Shown here one piece after another: positions 60,441 through 64,000 of a DNA stretch of 64,000 bases. Made by a program: the position numbers and the translations under genes. The notes under the pieces are model-generated. The model worked only from the letters and a program-made list of their open reading frames with translations, ran no database searches and was not told where the DNA came from. The stretch lies in the NCBI GenBank assembly GCA_937916485.1, contig CALFSV010000363.1, positions 10,309 to 74,308 of the forward strand, read 5' to 3'. Positions within the stretch are counted from its first letter, which is position 1. The number at the start of each line of letters is the position of its first letter. This stretch comes from an uncultured Paracoccaceae bacterium. Lineage in GTDB: Bacteria; Pseudomonadota; Alphaproteobacteria; Rhodobacterales; Rhodobacteraceae.

Positions 60441-61294
60441 GCCATAGAGCCAGCATTGAGACACGCGCGACGCGGCGGGCCTGGTGGCTCGCCGCGCCGG
60501 CATTGTTATGGACGCTGGCCTTTTTCATCCTGCCCTTTGGCACCATGGCGGTCCTTAGCCTGTGGCAAAGAACCGACCTGGGGCTTGAGGCGACCTGGGA
60601 CCTTGGCAACTACGCCAGTTTCCTTGCCAACCCCGCCTATATCCAGGCGCTGACCAACTCGCTTGAGATTACGGTGACCGTCACGATCCTGAGCGTGCTG
60701 CTGGCCTATCCGCTGGCGTGGATCATCGCCGAAGAAATCCCCGAGCGGTTCCGCAGGCTTGCCCTCGCCCTTGCCGTTATCCCGTTCTGGACCTCCTATG
60801 TTGTCCGGTCCTATGCTTGGAGCCTTGTTCTGGCAAAAAGCGGGGTGCTGAACGACTGGCTGGGGGCGGTGGGCCTTGGCCCGCTGGATCTGGCCAACAG
60901 CCGGGCGGCGACGGTGATCGGGTTTACCCACTTTTTCACCATGCTGCTGACCCTGTCGATCTACGCCAGCCTTGTTCAGATGCCGCCCAACCTGCGGCGG
61001 GCGGCGGCGGACCTTGGGGCAGGGGCCTTTGCCACCTTTCGGCTGATCGTCCTGCCTTTGACCTTGCCGGGTGTCATGGTCGGGGCGTTCCTTACCTTTG
61101 CCCTGTGTATCGGGGACTATGTCACCCCTCAGATCCTTGGCGGCGGCAACGACCTTGCCTTGCCACAACTGATCATGTTGCAGATCGGACGCCGGGCCGA
61201 CCTGCCGATGGCGGCGGCCTTGTCGATCATCCTGATGTTGGCCGTGACGCTGGCCTATCTGGGCATGGCCCGCTGGATGAAGGTGGTGCGATGA
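60437..61294 (+). CDS. PotB-like ABC permease
   Basis: A 285-residue membrane protein with about six spans. The EAA region is RRAAADLGAGAFATFRLIVLPLTLPGVMVGAFLTF and the N-terminal segment is WWLAAPALLWTLAFFILPFGTMAVLSLW, like PotB. It starts with a GTG inside the binding-protein stop (4-nt overlap). The partner is the next permease. Confidence 0.91.
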   Translation: MSHRASIETRATRRAWWLAAPALLWTLAFFILPFGTMAVLSLWQRTDLGLEATWDLGNYASFLANPAYIQALTNSLEITVTVTILSVLLAYPLAWIIAEEIPERFRRLALALAVIPFWTSYVVRSYAWSLVLAKSGVLNDWLGAVGLGPLDLANSRAATVIGFTHFFTMLLTLSIYASLVQMPPNLRRAAADLGAGAFATFRLIVLPLTLPGVMVGAFLTFALCIGDYVTPQILGGGNDLALPQLIMLQIGRRADLPMAAALSIILMLAVTLAYLGMARWMKVVR

Positions 61295-62061
61295 CACGCT
61301 ATCTGGCCTGTGCCCTCTACATGATCCTGCTCTATGGATTCATCTTTCTGCCGGTCGGCGTGCTTGTCCTGTTCTCGTTTCAGGATGGGCGCTTTCCCAT
61401 CCCGCCCTTTCAGGGCTTTTCCCTGCGCTGGCATCGGGAGGTGCTGGGGGACGGCGATCTGATGGCGGCCCTTGGCAATTCGCTTTTGGTGGCGGTGGCG
61501 TCCTCTCTGGTGGCGCTCACGCTTGGGTTTCTTGCAGCCCGCGCCTTTGCCACCGCGCGATTGCCCGGCGTCACTGCGCTGCGGGGCGCGTTGATGGCGC
61601 CTTTGTCGGTCAGCTATCTGGTCATCGGGCTTGGCCTTCTGGCCAGCTTCAACCTGATGGGTCTGTCCAAGTCCCTCTGGACGGTGGCGGCGGGCCATGT
61701 CGTCATCAACACGCCGCTGTGCTTTGCCATCTGTGCCGCCGCCCTGGGGGAGGCGCAGGTGAGCGCCGAGCGGGCGGCACGTGATCTTGGGGCAGGCGAA
61801 TTCAGGGTGATGACCCTTGTCACCGCCCCAATGATCCTGCCCGCGCTGATCGCGGCGTTCCTGCTGTCCGTCACCTTTTCCTGGGATGAATTGATCATCG
61901 CCTTCCTTTTGTCACGCTTCGACGTGACCTTGCCGGTCGAGATCTGGTCGCTCTTGCGGTCGGGCCTGAACCCTAAAACCAACGCCATCGGCAGCCTTGT
62001 TTTCCTTGTCTCGGCGCTGGCGATCCTTTCCTTTGAACTTACACTGGCGCGGCGCAAATGA
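61291..62061 (+). CDS. PotC-like ABC permease
   Basis: A 256-residue membrane protein. ILLYGFIFLPVGVLVLFSFQDGRF is the first span; the EAA region is AERAARDLGAGEFRVMTLVTAPMILPALIAAFLLS. The start ATG lies in the stop of the previous gene (ATGA), although the frame opens much earlier. Together with PotB-like it forms the importer pore. Confidence 0.91.
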   Translation: MTRYLACALYMILLYGFIFLPVGVLVLFSFQDGRFPIPPFQGFSLRWHREVLGDGDLMAALGNSLLVAVASSLVALTLGFLAARAFATARLPGVTALRGALMAPLSVSYLVIGLGLLASFNLMGLSKSLWTVAAGHVVINTPLCFAICAAALGEAQVSAERAARDLGAGEFRVMTLVTAPMILPALIAAFLLSVTFSWDELIIAFLLSRFDVTLPVEIWSLLRSGLNPKTNAIGSLVFLVSALAILSFELTLARRK

Positions 62062-63083
62062 CGGCACGGATCGAGATTGAGAAGGCGGCCAAACTCTTTG
62101 GCACTTCGCTGGCGCTGGACAGCGTCAGTCTGACAATCGAGGCGGGGGAATATTGTGTCCTTCTGGGGCCGTCGGGCTGCGGCAAGACCACGCTTTTGAA
62201 CATCATCGGCGGCTTTGCCGACCCCACTTCAGGCGCGATCCGCATTGGCGGGCGGGACATGGTTGGCGTGCCCGCTGCTGACCGGCCCACCACGACCGTG
62301 TTTCAGGACTATGCCCTGTTTCCCCATATGACGCTGCGCGACAACGTGGGCTTTGGCCTGCGGATGCGCGGGCAGGGGCGGGCCGAGCGCAACGCCCGCG
62401 CCAACGAGATGCTGGAGCTTGTCGGCCTGACCGGGGCAGGGGACCGGCGCCCGGCGCAACTGTCGGGCGGGCAGCGGCAGCGGGTGGCGTTGGCCCGGGC
62501 GTTGGCGGTGCAGCCCGACGTCCTCTTGCTTGACGAACCCCTCGGGGCGCTCGACCTTAACCTGCGGCGCTCGATGCAGGAAGAGCTTAAGGCGATCCAG
62601 TCCAAGGTGGGCGCCACCTTCGTTCATGTCACCCACGATCAGGAAGAGGCGATGGCCATCGCTGACCGGATCGTCGTGATGAACGGGGGGCGGATCGAGG
62701 ATGTTGGCCCGCCCGAACGGGTCTACCGCGCCCCCGCCAGCCGGTTTGCAGCGTCCTTTCTGGGCGAGATGAACTTTCTGACCGGCGAGGTCCAAGGAGG
62801 AATGGCCGCGACAGCCCTTGGGCCTTTGCCAGCCGAAGGGCAGGGGCCTGTAACGCTCTGCCTGCGGCCCGAACACCTGCGGCCCGATGCGCCATTGGGC
62901 GTCGGCACGGCACAGGTGCTTGAGACGGTGTTTCAGGGCGGGCACCGGCGGGTCCGGGTGTCGCTTGCCGGCATGACCTTACTGGCCCACCTGCCGCTGA
63001 CCGTCACGGCAGAGCCTGGGCAAAGCATCGCGCTGGGGATCGACCCCGAGCATCTGACCGTCCTGCCAGGAGGGACCCCATGA
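62058..63083 (+). CDS. PotA-like ABC ATPase
   Basis: A 341-residue ATPase: Walker A GPSGCGKTT (37-45), signature LSGGQRQR (135-142), Walker B VLLLDEPLG, and a C-terminal TOBE-type domain from about 240 that often binds a regulatory ligand. It energises the PotBC-like permeases. ATGA overlaps join it to both neighbours. Confidence 0.93.
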   Translation: MTARIEIEKAAKLFGTSLALDSVSLTIEAGEYCVLLGPSGCGKTTLLNIIGGFADPTSGAIRIGGRDMVGVPAADRPTTTVFQDYALFPHMTLRDNVGFGLRMRGQGRAERNARANEMLELVGLTGAGDRRPAQLSGGQRQRVALARALAVQPDVLLLDEPLGALDLNLRRSMQEELKAIQSKVGATFVHVTHDQEEAMAIADRIVVMNGGRIEDVGPPERVYRAPASRFAASFLGEMNFLTGEVQGGMAATALGPLPAEGQGPVTLCLRPEHLRPDAPLGVGTAQVLETVFQGGHRRVRVSLAGMTLLAHLPLTVTAEPGQSIALGIDPEHLTVLPGGTP

Positions 63084-63808
63084 TCCGAGCCAAGCCCGAG
63101 GACTGGTGGCGCACTACGCCGATGGGCGACGGCGTCACCCTGATCGACGAGCCGCACATTCAGCCCTTTTATCGGTGCAATTGCTGGCACATCCGGTCCT
63201 CCGAAGGCGACCTTTTGGTCGACAGCGGAATGGGCGTCGTGTCCTTGCGGGACTGGGTGCCGCTGGTGACCGAACGGCCGCTTTTGGCGGTGGCGAGCCA
63301 TACACACTTTGACCACATCGGGTGCCATCACGAGTTCGACCACCGGGCTGTCCACCGGCTCGAGGCCGATCTGATGGCCAACCCTGAGCGGAAGGCCGTT
63401 CTGGCCGATCCCTATGTGACGGACGACATCTTCGACACCCTGCCGCCCGAACCCTACCTCTCGGCGCAATACGAGGTCACATCGGCCCCTGCGACGCGGC
63501 TTTTGGAGGACGGCGAGGTGATTTCAACCGGCGACAGGGCGTTTGAGGTGATCCATACCCCCGGCCACTCACCCGGCGGCATCGCCTTGTGGGAGGCCGC
63601 GACAGGCCTCCTTTTCTCGGGCGACATCGTCTACGACGGGCCGCTGATCGAGGATACCTACCACGCCGATGCCCAAGATTACGTCCGGTCCATGCAGCGG
63701 TTGCTGAGCTTGCCTGTCAGGGTCGTTCACGGCGGCCATTTCCCCAGCTTTTCCGGTGCGCGGCTGCAAGAGATGATCGAGACATGGCTGCGCGAACATG
63801 ATGCCTGA
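63080..63808 (+). CDS. Metallo-beta-lactamase-fold hydrolase of the ABC operon
   Basis: A 242-residue MBL-fold enzyme. The metal motif is ASHTHFDHIGCHHEFDH (HxHxDH, about 73-78), followed by VIHTPGHSPGG, LLFSGDIVYDGPL and VVHGGHFPS. Hydrolysis of a lactone, thioester or amide product of the imported compound is likely. It overlaps the ATPase gene by 4 nt, so it belongs to the operon. It ends 110 nt before tRNA-Phe. Confidence 0.88.
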   Translation: MIRAKPEDWWRTTPMGDGVTLIDEPHIQPFYRCNCWHIRSSEGDLLVDSGMGVVSLRDWVPLVTERPLLAVASHTHFDHIGCHHEFDHRAVHRLEADLMANPERKAVLADPYVTDDIFDTLPPEPYLSAQYEVTSAPATRLLEDGEVISTGDRAFEVIHTPGHSPGGIALWEAATGLLFSGDIVYDGPLIEDTYHADAQDYVRSMQRLLSLPVRVVHGGHFPSFSGARLQEMIETWLREHDA

Positions 63809-63918
63809 CAGGCGGGGACATATTGGCACGATTTCATGGCGAAAGGCTCTGGACACCCCACGCAGCCTCGCCTAGAACGCTGCAACCCGACGGGCCGTTC
63901 CAACAGCCCGCCTCCCGT

Positions 63919-63993
63919 GCCCGGGTAGCTCAGGGGTAGAGCAGTGGATTGAAAATCCTCGTGTCGGTGGTTCGATTCCGCCCCCGGGCACCA
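63919..63993 (+). tRNA. tRNA-Phe (anticodon GAA)
   Basis: A 75-nt cloverleaf with acceptor GCCCGGG/CCCGGGC, encoded CCA, anticodon loop TTGAAAA (anticodon GAA) and a TTCGATT T-loop. The anticodon stem GTGGA/TCCTC holds one T-T mismatch at its second pair. Confidence 0.95.
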
Positions 63994-64000
63994 CTTTTAC

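Overview
The window is a high-GC chromosomal segment of an alphaproteobacterium, most likely a Rhodobacterales (Rhodobacteraceae/Roseobacter-group) bacterium. The evidence is the core gene order murA - DUF2948 - hisD - UPF0262 - low-molecular-weight phosphatase - infA - maf - short rng - yacG, a class II (B12-dependent) ribonucleotide reductase, many TRAP/ABC importers with catabolic genes, and a GC-rich intergenic repeat family seen four times. No phage, insertion sequence, plasmid gene or CRISPR array was seen. Three tRNA genes are present: Pro-TGG at 5419, Thr-GGT at 14722 on the minus strand, and Phe-GAA at 63919. Region 1 (1-14.8 kb) is housekeeping: the end of a PpiD-like chaperone, an aminotransferase, gpt, fabI divergent from pdxH, a double cold-shock protein with a DUF192 protein, a small lipoprotein, nrdJ behind two NrdR-box-like palindromes, a gluconolactonase-gnd pair, and an amidase. 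Region 2 (14.9-25.4 kb) is the conserved core cluster. It is interrupted by a fatty acid desaturase with a membrane protein, and by a translationally coupled SnoaL/GNAT/nitrilase triad. Region 3 (25.4-29.6 kb) has an SLC13-type transporter, a quinone oxidoreductase, a GST and a metallo-beta-lactamase-fold hydrolase. Region 4 (29.9-56.3 kb) is a large catabolic region. It opens with a GntR regulator, an NMT1/SsuA-type ABC importer, an ACMSD-like amidohydrolase, two beta-hydroxyacid dehydrogenases, a Gfo/Idh/MocA oxidoreductase and a LysR regulator. It continues with a flavin reductase, CMD-family protein, cupin, group A FAD monooxygenase, polysaccharide-deacetylase-fold hydrolase, alpha/beta hydrolase, LLM flavin monooxygenase, TRAP importer, xanthine-dehydrogenase-type Mo/FAD/FeS hydroxylase, two OsmC proteins, a peroxiredoxin-like protein, a TetR regulator, a cyclase-family hydrolase and a GST. 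I read a shared palindrome, consensus ATTTATCANNTGATAAAT, in all four divergent promoter regions between 40.9 and 54.7 kb. This suggests one regulon, probably under the local TetR protein, whose gene lies just downstream of one of these sites. The chemistry fits uptake and oxidative/hydrolytic breakdown of an aromatic or N-heterocyclic compound, but the substrate cannot be read from sequence. Region 5 (56.4-63.8 kb) holds a TauE/SafE exporter and a DUF2798 protein. It then has a LysR regulator divergent from a six-gene run: a DDAH/arginine-deiminase-superfamily hydrolase, a four-subunit PotDBCA-type ABC importer and a metallo-beta-lactamase-fold hydrolase. The last five of these genes are joined by 4-nt overlaps, suggesting import and hydrolysis of a guanidino or polyamine-like compound. 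All calls come from reading translated sequence and motifs, without database searches.
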